Assembly: GCA_964612505.1 (NCBI GenBank)
Contig: CAZTEX010000004.1
Coordinates: 1 to 64,000 of the forward strand
DNA length: 64,000 nt
From: JAAZZY01 sp964612505
GTDB taxonomy: Bacteria > Chlamydiota > Chlamydiia > Chlamydiales > JAAZZY01
Direction of reading: 5' to 3'
The notes below the pieces were generated by a model that saw nothing but the letters and a program-made list of their open reading frames with translations, was not told the DNA's origin and did not search any database. The first letter of the stretch is position 1; the number at the start of each line of letters is the position of its first letter. The position numbers were made by a program, and so were the translations under genes. This document shows, in pieces, positions 16,453 to 25,309 of the stretch.

Positions 16453-17451
16453 TTAAAGTAAATGGTGTGCTTTTTTTCGCTCCACTCGATTCTTATGAAA
16501 ATCTTGTTGGATTTGACTTAAAGAAAGATCTTTTTGATTAGGTTCTTCAGAATTGAAACATTCTTTCATCAGTTGCTGAGCTATTCTCTTAAATATTTGT
16601 GTAACAATTGACTTTGGAGAAATATAGCTAATAGGTAATTTTTTCTGCATCGATGCGACAATCTCTTCGCTAAAAAAGATAAACCCTGGGTAATGCAGAT
16701 CCAAGTTAAGATGTTTAAACACCAGTTTTTTTAAACGCTGAGCTTGGTGTATTTCTTCCATTTTTCTAACTTGGTTAAAGATCACAGCCACATTAAAATT
16801 TTGGCAAATTTGATGCAAAATTTCCCCAGCAAAAGGATTGTGCATCTCCACTTGATCTATAAACTCTGCCACCTTCATTTTAGAATGCTGCTGAAAGTCT
16901 TTTAACAACTGTAATAAACTTTCATCTTGAGAACATACTCTGTAAAAGGATTGATAGACTATATTTTTCAAAAACTCAAAATTGTTGAGCAGCGAAGTAG
17001 ATTCCGTTGTAGTGACTAAAACCTTCAGATCCGCAAGGGCAAAGAAATCAAGAGTGTTTTTATGACTGCCAGCTCCTAAATCAATTAAGATAATATCACT
17101 TGGAAGTTTCTTAATTTGCTCAATAAGCTTGTTTTGCTGACTAGATAAAACCTCAGCAATACCTGGGTGATAACCACAAGCTGGGAGCAATGTTAAATTA
17201 GCTTGAGCTGCCTGTGTTTGATAACTTGTTAGCGGTTCATTTGATTGCAATAACCATTCTGTCCAATCTTTACAAGAGCGAGAAATCCCAAATAAAGTAT
17301 GCTGATTGGCAGCTCCTAAATCTAAATCTAACAGGGTTGTTTGCAAACCGGCTTGAGCAAATTGCACAGCCAAATTAGAGCAGACCATGGATTTACCCAC
17401 GCCACCCTTAGCTCCGGCCACAGCTATAATGATTGAATTTGTTTTTGGCAT
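16453..17451 (-). CDS. MinD/FlhG-like P-loop ATPase
   Basis: The 332-residue protein begins with a deviant Walker A, AVAGAKGGVGKSMVCSNLA, then switch I-like DLDLGAANQHTLFG and switch II-like ILIDLGAGSHKNTLDF. These define the MinD/ParA group, and the DLDLGAAN form is closest to FlhG/YlxH. FlhG regulates flagellar number with FlhF, but no flagellar genes are seen here. It may instead position a membrane or secretion complex. The last 40 residues are basic and the MinD-type amphipathic end is not obvious. The neighbours on the same strand are an effector-like gene and a lipase-like gene. Confidence 0.8.
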   Translation of the reverse strand: MPKTNSIIIAVAGAKGGVGKSMVCSNLAVQFAQAGLQTTLLDLDLGAANQHTLFGISRSCKDWTEWLLQSNEPLTSYQTQAAQANLTLLPACGYHPGIAEVLSSQQNKLIEQIKKLPSDIILIDLGAGSHKNTLDFFALADLKVLVTTTESTSLLNNFEFLKNIVYQSFYRVCSQDESLLQLLKDFQQHSKMKVAEFIDQVEMHNPFAGEILHQICQNFNVAVIFNQVRKMEEIHQAQRLKKLVFKHLNLDLHYPGFIFFSEEIVASMQKKLPISYISPKSIVTQIFKRIAQQLMKECFNSEEPNQKDLSLSQIQQDFHKNRVERKKAHHLL

Positions 17452-17540
17452 CCGGTGTGCTTGAAAAAAGGTCTTTTATAAAGTTACTACTTAAGCTCAA
17501 AAAGCTAGCATAAAGAAGTATAAAAGATCTAGAGAATCAA

Positions 17541-18761
17541 CTACCCATGCAGAATTTTTTGTGCGCAAGGCAATAAAATCTTCTGGACAGGGGTATAAAT
17601 TGCCCCTCCAATGAGTTTGCGTAGCCCACTAAAAATGCTTCGAGCTTTCGACTGTTTTTCGCAATGGGTTGAGATTTCAATAATTTTCCATTGTGGAGCA
17701 AAAAGGCTCAGCGCTTGATGACTCTCAAATCCATAAAGATTTTGCGCATGACGCACCTCAAAAGCTCGTCCAATTAAAAAGTTGCCTACTTTTGGGATAA
17801 GATCCCCTCGATTGACAAAAGTGAAAACAAGAGGCTTCTCTGCCGTTTCTGTCCATTTCTTTTCGATTTGTGAGTTGACGCCTGGAGCATCTAAAATAAT
17901 AGAAGGATTATAATCAGTTTGATTAAAGTACTGTGGATGATAGGTTAAATAGTAAGCAGCTAGCGCTCCTCCTAAACTATAACCAACAGTTCGTGCTTTT
18001 TGAGTTCCTTGCTTAGTTTTTTCTTCGAGCCAATTCAATACCTCTTTTTGAGAATGAGTAAATAGCTTCCAACCCGGTCCTTCGGGATGTAAATTTGCAA
18101 CCATGGCAGGCAGTGTATCAATTTCTTCTAGCATCGAATTCGTAGATCGGAAAATTAAGAGTGGTGGATACCCCTCTATTTGAGAAGAAAAGCCAAAGGC
18201 GGGAATTTTTCCACCTAAGTCGAATTTTTTATCCAGTCGATAATCCACAAATTGTTTATTCCCTTTTTCATCCACAACAGGTACTTGAATAAGCGTCCCA
18301 TTGATGAGATAATGTGCATTTTTTCCAACAAGCAACTTCGTTAAAACCTGAGCGGTCATCACCTGCATAATTAAAGGGTTTTCAATACTTTCGTATATTT
18401 CTTGTAAAAGATCTTGGATGTCTTTTAAATTTTTTGGATCAAATGAATAATTAAGAATGTTCCAGCTATTGGGAGAGACCCCTTGTCCTCCAAAGTATTT
18501 GCCAATGGAATTAGGCGTAAAACCGACATCTTGAAACCCATTTTGAAGGGGTGAATACTGACCAGCGTATTTAGCCAAAGAATCTAGCGCTGCTGAGGCT
18601 ATTAGATAATTTACATAGATTGCTCCAGCCGCTGCAAGATTTGCTTGATTGGCAACAGAGACTGCAAAACCAACACCCGCCTTGGCTCCTTTAACAATCG
18701 GATTGTAAAGTGAATATATTTGATGTCCTAGCTTAGCTGCTGCAGAAGTTATATAAGTCAT
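17541..18761 (-). CDS. Class 3 lipase-like alpha/beta hydrolase with N-terminal hydrophobic region
   Basis: The 406-residue protein carries the nucleophile elbow VGYSLGGALAAYYL (serine near residue 254), a probable catalytic aspartate in VNRGDLIPKVG near residue 325, and histidine in ESHQAL near residue 350. These are the features of the lipase_3 family. Residues 20-65 are alanine-rich and hydrophobic without a typical cleavage site. This suggests membrane association or type III secretion rather than Sec export. A lipase that might act on host lipids fits an intracellular lifestyle; the substrate is unknown. Confidence 0.7.
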   Translation of the reverse strand: MTYITSAAAKLGHQIYSLYNPIVKGAKAGVGFAVSVANQANLAAAGAIYVNYLIASAALDSLAKYAGQYSPLQNGFQDVGFTPNSIGKYFGGQGVSPNSWNILNYSFDPKNLKDIQDLLQEIYESIENPLIMQVMTAQVLTKLLVGKNAHYLINGTLIQVPVVDEKGNKQFVDYRLDKKFDLGGKIPAFGFSSQIEGYPPLLIFRSTNSMLEEIDTLPAMVANLHPEGPGWKLFTHSQKEVLNWLEEKTKQGTQKARTVGYSLGGALAAYYLTYHPQYFNQTDYNPSIILDAPGVNSQIEKKWTETAEKPLVFTFVNRGDLIPKVGNFLIGRAFEVRHAQNLYGFESHQALSLFAPQWKIIEISTHCEKQSKARSIFSGLRKLIGGAIYTPVQKILLPCAQKILHG

Positions 18762-18853
18762 TAAAGCCCCCTTTAAAGACTAAAAGGATAACTCAAATAT
18801 ATTAAGAAATAATTAAGATAACTTGCTGATATTAATCAATTTAAAAATTAAAA

Positions 18854-19351
18854 TTACAGAATCAAGCTTTTGAGTAATGCTTTCACATCTTTCTCATCGA
18901 TGGCGCCTTTCTCGGCAAGAACTTCTACTTGTACTTGATCGAGCTTTGTTTTTTGGACAAACTGAGTGAGGTGAGGGCGCAGGTTTCCCTGTTCTTTTTG
19001 CACCTTTAACTCATGACTAAAGCGAGTTAAGCAAGTGTCCCAAATAATCCCCCCCTTTTTGACTAAGTTGGCAAAGTGCTGTTTAAGCTCCTTATTGAGA
19101 AGAATGCCTTCAAATGAATTTAAAGGGTGAAGATGTTCTGTTTTTTTCTGCAGACCTTGGATTGTGGACATATGCCAAAAATAAATCGTCGGCAAAGAGT
19201 AAGTAGAAAGGATTTTAAAAACGGTAATCATAGCTTTGAGCTCTTCATCAGTCAAAGGACCCGTTTGCTGAGAAAAGACACCTGGGCGATATTCTAAAAA
19301 GGTGCTCTCAATAAGGGGTGGTGATAAGCTGGTTTGTTCAATGCTACTCAT
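18854..19351 (-). CDS. Hypothetical protein, member of a local paralogue pair
   Basis: The 165-residue helical protein has no recognised domain. It shares a motif with its upstream neighbour at 19467: here LQKKTEHLHPLNSF with a following ILLNKELKQHF, there KRGEKVEHVHPLSFF with VLSPQCIRFF. The shared EHxHPLxxF core and the same downstream helix, RGNL-like in both, mark them as diverged duplicates. There is no signal peptide or membrane segment. I cannot assign a function. Confidence 0.55.
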   Translation of the reverse strand: MSSIEQTSLSPPLIESTFLEYRPGVFSQQTGPLTDEELKAMITVFKILSTYSLPTIYFWHMSTIQGLQKKTEHLHPLNSFEGILLNKELKQHFANLVKKGGIIWDTCLTRFSHELKVQKEQGNLRPHLTQFVQKTKLDQVQVEVLAEKGAIDEKDVKALLKSLIL

Positions 19352-19466
19352 AAAGACCCTCTATAATCTTTTGACTGCGTCGTTATCCCTTTAAAATAGC
19401 AAAGGACTATTAAGATTTTATAAAAGAGTATTTTTGAGAACTTCTGGGCTGTTTAAAATAAAAAGT

Positions 19467-19949
19467 TTACAACCAACCGATGAGACCTTTCCAGTCATGA
19501 GCAGAAGCAAAAGCTTTGATCTGTGAAAAGTTACGTTTGGTTATATTAGCAAAGGTTAGTAATTGCTGGTCAGTCAGGTTTCCCCTTCTGCTCTCGTCGG
19601 AAAAACTTTCAATAGCCCCTTTCATAAACTCTGAATAGGGCATCCCTTTTCGAGCTCTCAGATCATAAAAGAAGCGGATGCATTGAGGGGAAAGGACTGC
19701 GATAAAAAAGCTTAACGGATGAACGTGCTCTACTTTCTCACCCCGCTTTTTCAGCTCTTTTTTTAGCCTCAAAAGACCAACTAACGTTTTTTTAGAAAGG
19801 TTTTCTAGGATAAATTGAATATGGTCAATTTCATCCCCATCTAGACTCGTTGTAAATTGCCTAGCTTCCCCTTTACGCCAATTATTTCTTCCCTTTTCAA
19901 GCTGCCAATGAACGTTTGTGTATAGATCTAAGGCAGGCGATCTAATCAT
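19467..19949 (-). CDS. Hypothetical protein, second member of the paralogue pair
   Basis: The 160-residue protein is related to the one at 18854 through the EHVHPLSFF core (about residue 75) and the helical region ending SFSDESRRGNLTDQQLL. The N-terminus is basic and different. It is separated from the partner by 115 bp, so the two may be transcribed separately. It is adjacent to tRNA-Leu, a position where accessory genes often accumulate, although no integrase or repeat is visible. Function unknown. Confidence 0.55.
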   Translation of the reverse strand: MIRSPALDLYTNVHWQLEKGRNNWRKGEARQFTTSLDGDEIDHIQFILENLSKKTLVGLLRLKKELKKRGEKVEHVHPLSFFIAVLSPQCIRFFYDLRARKGMPYSEFMKGAIESFSDESRRGNLTDQQLLTFANITKRNFSQIKAFASAHDWKGLIGWL

Positions 19950-19979
19950 TCTATCTCTCTTGAGTATGGATTAAAAAAA

Positions 19980-20063
19980 TGCCGATGACTGGAATCGAAC
20001 CAGCACCTTATTGCTAAGAGTAGATTTTGAGTCTACCGCGTCTACCAATTCCACCACATCGGC
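19980..20063 (-). tRNA. tRNA-Leu (anticodon CAA)
   Basis: On the minus strand the acceptor GCCGATG pairs with CATCGGC at the 3' end, with discriminator A at 19980. The anticodon arm GTAGA-CTCAAAA-TCTAC gives anticodon CAA, reading UUG. The 84-nt length includes the long variable arm of class II tRNAs, and the T arm contains GGTTCGATTCC. The terminal CCA is not encoded. A run of seven Ts follows directly and probably terminates transcription. Confidence 0.95.
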
Positions 20064-20134
20064 ACAAGTAATGGTAGAGAAGTTTAACTAAAAGTCAGCA
20101 ATTGCTCAAGATTTTTATCAAAAGTATCGATTTT

Positions 20135-20950
20135 CTATTCTTCCAAGGCTGGATCTAAGCCTTGAAATTGAGGCTCTACCTGTTGACCTATAGAGCGCTC
20201 ATCTAGCTCTAAAACTTCCTTTGCTAGAGCCATATAATCTTCGGCTCCATGACTTTTTGGGTCAAAAGTAGTAATCGGAGCCAAATGCAAGGAAGCTTCG
20301 GCTAATTTGATGTTTTCGCGAATAAATGTATTTAAAATTTGATCTTTAAAGCGTGTTTTGAGTTGTTCCATAACCTCTTTAGAGTGGTTATTTCTATAAT
20401 CTACTCGGCAAGCTAAGATACCTTTGATTCTAAGGCTTGGATTTAAACGAGATTTCACTAAATTAATGGTATTGAGCAATTGGACAAGGCCGTGAAGGGC
20501 CATGACTCGGCTCTCAACAGGAATTAAGACCGACTCAACTGCAGTTAGTGCATTGAGAGAAAGGGTACCCAAATTAGGCGGGCAATCTAAAATGAGATAG
20601 TCATATATTTGATGAAGCTCACTAATTTTATCTTTTAAGATGACTTCAGCCCCTACTTCAGCAGACAAAACTTTTTCAACTTTAAAAAGAACCGGGGAAG
20701 AGGGAACGAGTGAAAGATTTTCATACTTAGTTTGAATGATGGCTTCTCGAATTGGTTTGTTTTCTAAAAAAACATCGAGCAAACCTTGGCCCATTTTTTT
20801 ATATCCATACCAAAATGAACAAGAAGCTTGAGGATCTAAATCAATCAGCAATACTTTTTTGCCCATCTTAGCTAGCGACGAGGCCAAGTTGACAGCAGTT
20901 GTTGTTTTTCCTGTTCCACCTTTTTGATTCACAATGGCAATACTTTTCAT
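20135..20950 (-). CDS. parA: ParA/Soj family ATPase
   Basis: ParA-family protein with deviant Walker A IVNQKGGTGKTTTAVNLAS, switch motifs LLIDLDPQASCSFW and LILDCPPNLGTLS, and an ESRVMALHG segment near residue 150. I place the start at ATG 20950 rather than a further ATG 18 bases upstream, because AGGA sits 6 bases before 20950, inside the longer reading. The ParA class segregates chromosomes or plasmids with a ParB partner, and none is adjacent. As I recall, C. trachomatis carries a similar chromosomal gene (CT582) and a plasmid copy. The C-terminal tail after LAKEVLELDE is unusually acidic and glutamine-rich. Confidence 0.9.
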   Translation of the reverse strand: MKSIAIVNQKGGTGKTTTAVNLASSLAKMGKKVLLIDLDPQASCSFWYGYKKMGQGLLDVFLENKPIREAIIQTKYENLSLVPSSPVLFKVEKVLSAEVGAEVILKDKISELHQIYDYLILDCPPNLGTLSLNALTAVESVLIPVESRVMALHGLVQLLNTINLVKSRLNPSLRIKGILACRVDYRNNHSKEVMEQLKTRFKDQILNTFIRENIKLAEASLHLAPITTFDPKSHGAEDYMALAKEVLELDERSIGQQVEPQFQGLDPALEE

Positions 20951-21029
20951 AAGAGATCCTAAACTCATAACAATAAAATTTTTTTTATACGTTATTAGTT
21001 GTTTATCGGCAATTAGCTTCTTTAAATAT

Positions 21030-21866
21030 TTAATTTCTCAAGTAATTATAAAAAGCTTGTTGCCATGTGTAGGTCACTTTTTCACCGGAAATTGGATCTT
21101 GACGTACTTGAATACTGACGTAAGGAAACTTATGCTTATTATCAAAATCTCTCCCCTCATGAGCTTTGTAAATTTTTAAGAAGATTTCTTGATTAAACCA
21201 AGGGGGCGTCGATACGTTGACATCTTTTTTCGTATAACGAGAAAAAAATTGATATTGATCCATCCCTTGATATTTGGGCTGCTGATAAAATTCGATAATT
21301 TTTTCAATCACTATTTCGGGGGTTTGTTCATATCCCTGCACATAAAAATCGACTTCTGCTGCAAGCATATGCTTGGAAGTTTGATTATATTCTGAAGTGT
21401 CGCTATAGCGGTTATGCTGTGGACATCGATGACCACAGGTAACAACAACCTGGGCATTTAAGCTTTGTTGAAGATGATTTAATAATTGAATCAAAATAGG
21501 ATAAACAAATTCTTTTCCTTCCTTTAAAGGAAGACTGTGCCTTTCTGAACCATTGCAATCAAATAGGCGTTCTTCATTTTTGAGATACGAGGGACTTTCT
21601 CGATCTCCTTTACATCTAAAAAACTCTTTAGTGATCAAAGGAAATAAGTCATGACCTAAAGGTTGCCAAGGAAATGCATTTTTAGAAGGAACCTCACTGA
21701 CGCAGTAACTGATGAGTTGGCTAGAGGAACGTCTTTGAATCTGTTTTTCCACTCGATTAGCTAGGCGAATCTTTTGATATTCTGTCTCTTTCAAACTACT
21801 TTGACAGCCACATGTCAGTAGCAAAAGGAAAATCATCACCCTTAAATATGTTTTTAAAATATCCAT
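21030..21866 (-). CDS. Probable lipoprotein with peptidase M15-like motif
   Basis: From ATG 21866 the protein has 278 residues. It starts with a short signal sequence ending LLLLTCGCQSS, a likely lipoprotein site. In the middle, VVVTCGHRCPQHNRYS followed by SKHMLAAEVDFYV fits the metal-binding SxHxxxxAxD pattern of M15 D,D-carboxypeptidases (VanY/peptidase_M15 type). A third ligand may be one of the histidines near the C-terminus (AHEGRDFDNKHKF). If active it would trim peptidoglycan stem peptides, relevant to the thin division-septum wall of chlamydiae. A GTG 21 bases upstream is an alternative start. Confidence 0.6.
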   Translation of the reverse strand: MDILKTYLRVMIFLLLLTCGCQSSLKETEYQKIRLANRVEKQIQRRSSSQLISYCVSEVPSKNAFPWQPLGHDLFPLITKEFFRCKGDRESPSYLKNEERLFDCNGSERHSLPLKEGKEFVYPILIQLLNHLQQSLNAQVVVTCGHRCPQHNRYSDTSEYNQTSKHMLAAEVDFYVQGYEQTPEIVIEKIIEFYQQPKYQGMDQYQFFSRYTKKDVNVSTPPWFNQEIFLKIYKAHEGRDFDNKHKFPYVSIQVRQDPISGEKVTYTWQQAFYNYLRN

Positions 21867-21917
21867 AAACTGATATGTTAGGTTCACTTTAGGTAGTAAA
21901 TCTTAAAAAATGATCAT

Positions 21918-22607
21918 ATGGATTGGATAAAAGAATTTCAACTATTCTTACTTGACTTTGATGGCCTTCTTGTAAACACGGAGCGCCTTCACTACCAGGC
22001 TTATATTCGCATGTGCAAAGAGCGCAATTTCAATTTAGATTGGTCCTTTGCAGAGTTTTGTGAAGCCGCTCATTTTGATTCAAAAATGCTTCGAGTTAAA
22101 CTCTACGAAGCGCTTCCAGAACTTCATAAGCAAGAACCTGATTGGTCAACCCTTTACACAGAAAAAAAGAGACATTACTTAACTCTATTAAAAGAATCTG
22201 AAATCGAATTAATGCCAGGTGCTAGAGAATTTCTTTATGCTCTAAAAAAACAGAACCTCAAGCGAGTCGTCGTCACGCATTCACCTCGTGAGCAAGTTGA
22301 ATTTATCAAAATGCAAAACAAAGATCTTCAAACGATTGAGCATTGGATCACTAGGGAAGATTACAATCTTTCTAAACCTCACCCTGAGCCCTATTTAGTA
22401 GCTATTCAAAAATATAGCCAACCCAGTGATAAAATTATTGGTTTTGAAGATTCTCCAAGAGGCATTACGGCCCTTTTAGGAACTTCAGCAAAAGCAATCT
22501 TAGTTAATACTCATGTTGTCCCGCAATTAGAACCTTTGGTCAAAGAAAAGAAAATTTACCACTTTTCTTCACTCAAAGATATTTCAAAAGAGCGTCTACT
22601 TCATTAA
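21918..22607 (+). CDS. HAD-superfamily phosphatase/phosphoglucomutase-like
   Basis: The 229-residue subfamily-I HAD protein has the nucleophile motif LLDFDGLLVNTE (Asp13, Asp15), motif II VVVTHS, motif III lysine in LSKPHPEPY and motif IV IIGFEDSPRGI. A helical cap lies between residues 25 and 85, as in beta-phosphoglucomutase and related sugar-phosphate phosphatases. It is divergent from the lipoprotein gene, with a 51-bp gap, and its stop overlaps the end of gshAB by 12 bp. The substrate is not evident. Confidence 0.85.
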   Translation: MDWIKEFQLFLLDFDGLLVNTERLHYQAYIRMCKERNFNLDWSFAEFCEAAHFDSKMLRVKLYEALPELHKQEPDWSTLYTEKKRHYLTLLKESEIELMPGAREFLYALKKQNLKRVVVTHSPREQVEFIKMQNKDLQTIEHWITREDYNLSKPHPEPYLVAIQKYSQPSDKIIGFEDSPRGITALLGTSAKAILVNTHVVPQLEPLVKEKKIYHFSSLKDISKERLLH

Positions 22608-25091
22608 GAAATCGAGCAGCGGCTTTTCAACATAACGCCTTTGACCATTGGCTTTGTATCTGTGAATAAAAAGAGCTGGATTATGATTGATTTCTATAAT
22701 CACATAACCCCCTTCAATTGGTTTTTTATGAGCATTTTTTATCAGAATATCTACGCCACAGATTTTGGAGTTAAGAGCTTTTGCAGCTAAGAGGGCTATT
22801 TTTTTATAACCAGGATCAACCTCATCGGTTGCATCAAAAGGCTCTCCTCCTGTAGACACATTGCTATTTAAGCGCAGCAAGACTGTTTGATTATTCTTTA
22901 CAATACTCGCTTCAGTTAGGTTCTGTCTTTGTAAATGGGTCCTTGCTATGCCATCTAACTCTATTGGTTTATAGAATAAAGCTTTGGATTCATTCTTTTT
23001 ATTCTTCATCTTGATCAGTTCACTAATAGAATGAACACCATCGCCAACCACATGGGCTGGAATGCGTTTAACGATTCCTTCCACTTTTTTATCAATTACT
23101 AGGAATCGATATTCATCTCCTTTAAAAAAGGGCTCTACTAAAATTTGATCCTCTCTTTTTTCGACAAGCAAAACAGCTTTTTTAAATTCTTCTTTGCTAT
23201 GAGGCTCAATAAAGAAGATCCCCTCTCCAAAATTGGCATGATTGGGCTTAATAACAACCCTCTGAAGAGCAAAATGATCATAGGCATTCACAGCTGCTTT
23301 TGCATTTTCAAATAGCTGCGCATGCGTATGAGCTAGGCCATTTTCTTTGAGCAGCACCTGTGTCACATATTTATTTTCCATAGCCAAAAAGCTCATCAGA
23401 GTATCTTGGTCTGTTTGAGTGGCTTGCTTGACTAGAATTTCTTTTTTTGGGGAGTGAATGCGGATAATATTTTGCTTACGATCCAAAATATCTATTTTAT
23501 ACCCTCTCAAATAGGCCTCTCGCATCAATAATTGAGTAGAAAACTCCATGTCAGAATATCCAGGGAAAGAGTCTTCTTGCTCTTCTTCTACTTTTTGCAG
23601 TTGTTTCAATGAATCTTTAGAGAGTTTTTCTAATCTTTTCAGCTTAGACTCAGGCAAAGGGTAGTTTAAAAAATAGCGTTTGGATGCTTTGGATTGTGCA
23701 AGGACATACTCATCAAATTCCATTTTCTGCTCTTCCATATATTTTAATTGCTGAGCAGAGGGTGTTAATGAAACATTCTCTATTTTATTTTTTTGCAATT
23801 GGAGCGTTTGAGAATAAAGCTTTTGACCATCATCTAAAAGCTCTGCAAAAAGATCCATCTCATCTAAAATATTCATTGCCCAAGTTTTCATCAAAATATC
23901 TTCTCCTGTAATATCATTGACAAGAGAAAGTTTTGGTTTTCGACCCAAAAGAGCTACCTGATTTTGATTATTACACATAATTTTGGTATTATCTGAAAAT
24001 ATTGGAGGGCTTTCTTTTGCAAGACAATAGACTAAAAGAATATGTAAAAAGCGAAGCATTTCTAGCTCAATGCCTACATAACAACTCGGACAAATATCAA
24101 TATTTCTAAGCTCAAGATAACCGATTCCATTTTTGAGAGAATCCAGCGGCCTGCCACTATGTTGAACAAATGCTTTTGGGCGAATTCGCGTATAGTGTTC
24201 GGCTTCTATTTGTAGAAAGTTTTCACTGATTTGCACCTGTTTCCCATTTTGCATCAGTCCCAATTTTTGATAGAACGGGTGGGGTGTTTTTAGGGCAAAT
24301 TCCAAATCTTTCAAATACTCTTGTAATGAGTTAAACGAAATCTCTAGCTGATTTTGAATTTTACTAAAATATCCAAGGTGACTCATTCGTATTGACGTTC
24401 CGTAGGGAGCGTAGAGACTGCGCTGTAGCTTTTTCCGGATCGGTTGCTGGAGCTGATCTAAATAACTTCTATCTAAGCAAGGTGAGGCTCCAAACAAGTA
24501 ACTACATAGCCAACCTACCCTTAAATAATTTCGAATAATCGCTAAATACTCCTGAGAAATAAAATCGCGCTCATTTTTAATCCCCTTTTGGGAGCCGTGA
24601 TAATACTGCCAAAATTCTTCTTTCCAAGAAAAGCTATAATGTACTCCTGAGAGCAGCTGCATTTTTTTACCACACCGCAAGGAAAGACCTTTGCGATAAA
24701 GCCACTTTTGATAAGCCTCTTGGCATAAACCAAATTCCGCAAGTCTCACTTTGCCTATATCAAAAACAGGACAAGGGGCGCTATGAGACCACAAGAGCTC
24801 AGAGCCAATCGAGCGAAGAGCAAAAGCATGCAGCTCGTGAATAGCTTCAAAAGCTTCTTCAATATTTTCACAAGGTGCAGTGACCAGTTCCAGTTGAGCT
24901 TCTGCAAAATCAAGCGTATAGTTTGGGTGAAATAGCGCAGAACCTAGCGTTGCAGGGTGCTTGAGCTCTGATAGCCCCCCTTTTGAATTAACCCGCAAGC
25001 TTTCTTTTTCTAGCCCATGTAAATTCTTTTTAAGTAGCTCAGGGCGCTTGCTAAAAAGCTCTATAAATTTTCTATGTTTAAGATCGCTCAT
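22596..25091 (-). CDS. gshAB: Bifunctional glutamate-cysteine ligase / glutathione synthetase
   Basis: From ATG 25091 this is an 831-residue fusion. The first 500 residues are a GshA-type ligase with GLEKESLRVNSKGG, LDFAEAQLELVTAP and LELRNIDICP. A lysine/glutamate-rich linker follows (about 500-530). The C-terminal ATP-grasp domain has VVIKPNHANFGEGIFF, ILVEPFFKGDEYRFLV and VIIEINHNPAL. One protein therefore carries out both steps of glutathione synthesis, as in GshF. A TTG 30 bases upstream would extend it but lacks support. No glutathione gene is expected in C. trachomatis, so this belongs to the larger environmental chlamydial repertoire. Confidence 0.92.
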   Translation of the reverse strand: MSDLKHRKFIELFSKRPELLKKNLHGLEKESLRVNSKGGLSELKHPATLGSALFHPNYTLDFAEAQLELVTAPCENIEEAFEAIHELHAFALRSIGSELLWSHSAPCPVFDIGKVRLAEFGLCQEAYQKWLYRKGLSLRCGKKMQLLSGVHYSFSWKEEFWQYYHGSQKGIKNERDFISQEYLAIIRNYLRVGWLCSYLFGASPCLDRSYLDQLQQPIRKKLQRSLYAPYGTSIRMSHLGYFSKIQNQLEISFNSLQEYLKDLEFALKTPHPFYQKLGLMQNGKQVQISENFLQIEAEHYTRIRPKAFVQHSGRPLDSLKNGIGYLELRNIDICPSCYVGIELEMLRFLHILLVYCLAKESPPIFSDNTKIMCNNQNQVALLGRKPKLSLVNDITGEDILMKTWAMNILDEMDLFAELLDDGQKLYSQTLQLQKNKIENVSLTPSAQQLKYMEEQKMEFDEYVLAQSKASKRYFLNYPLPESKLKRLEKLSKDSLKQLQKVEEEQEDSFPGYSDMEFSTQLLMREAYLRGYKIDILDRKQNIIRIHSPKKEILVKQATQTDQDTLMSFLAMENKYVTQVLLKENGLAHTHAQLFENAKAAVNAYDHFALQRVVIKPNHANFGEGIFFIEPHSKEEFKKAVLLVEKREDQILVEPFFKGDEYRFLVIDKKVEGIVKRIPAHVVGDGVHSISELIKMKNKKNESKALFYKPIELDGIARTHLQRQNLTEASIVKNNQTVLLRLNSNVSTGGEPFDATDEVDPGYKKIALLAAKALNSKICGVDILIKNAHKKPIEGGYVIIEINHNPALFIHRYKANGQRRYVEKPLLDFLMK

Positions 25092-25309
25092 TTCATTATG
25101 TTGTTTGTATTTATAAAGCAAAGCGGACGGCTCACATTGCGCTTGCCATCGCCAATAAAAAACAGCTTTTTCGGCGGAAAAAAGACCTGTTCAAATCATG
25201 CTTAAATTTTTTGAATTTTATCCTCATTGAGCCATTTGTTCAATAGGGATTAACAAATTTTTAAAGAGGTGCTAATCTTAGTTTTGATTTTATTCATGAG
25301 TGAGGGTCA

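Noticed and set aside
24542..24742. Alternative-frame ORFs inside large genes (for example within gshAB, proS, rng and the UGP3-like gene)
   Set aside because: They lie wholly within clear genes, lack ribosome-binding sites and have low-complexity or shadow-like composition.
25161..25191. Imperfect hairpin (AACAG...CTGTT arms) between gshAB and truA
   Set aside because: The stem is interrupted and no T run follows on the relevant strand; a terminator or regulatory role cannot be supported.
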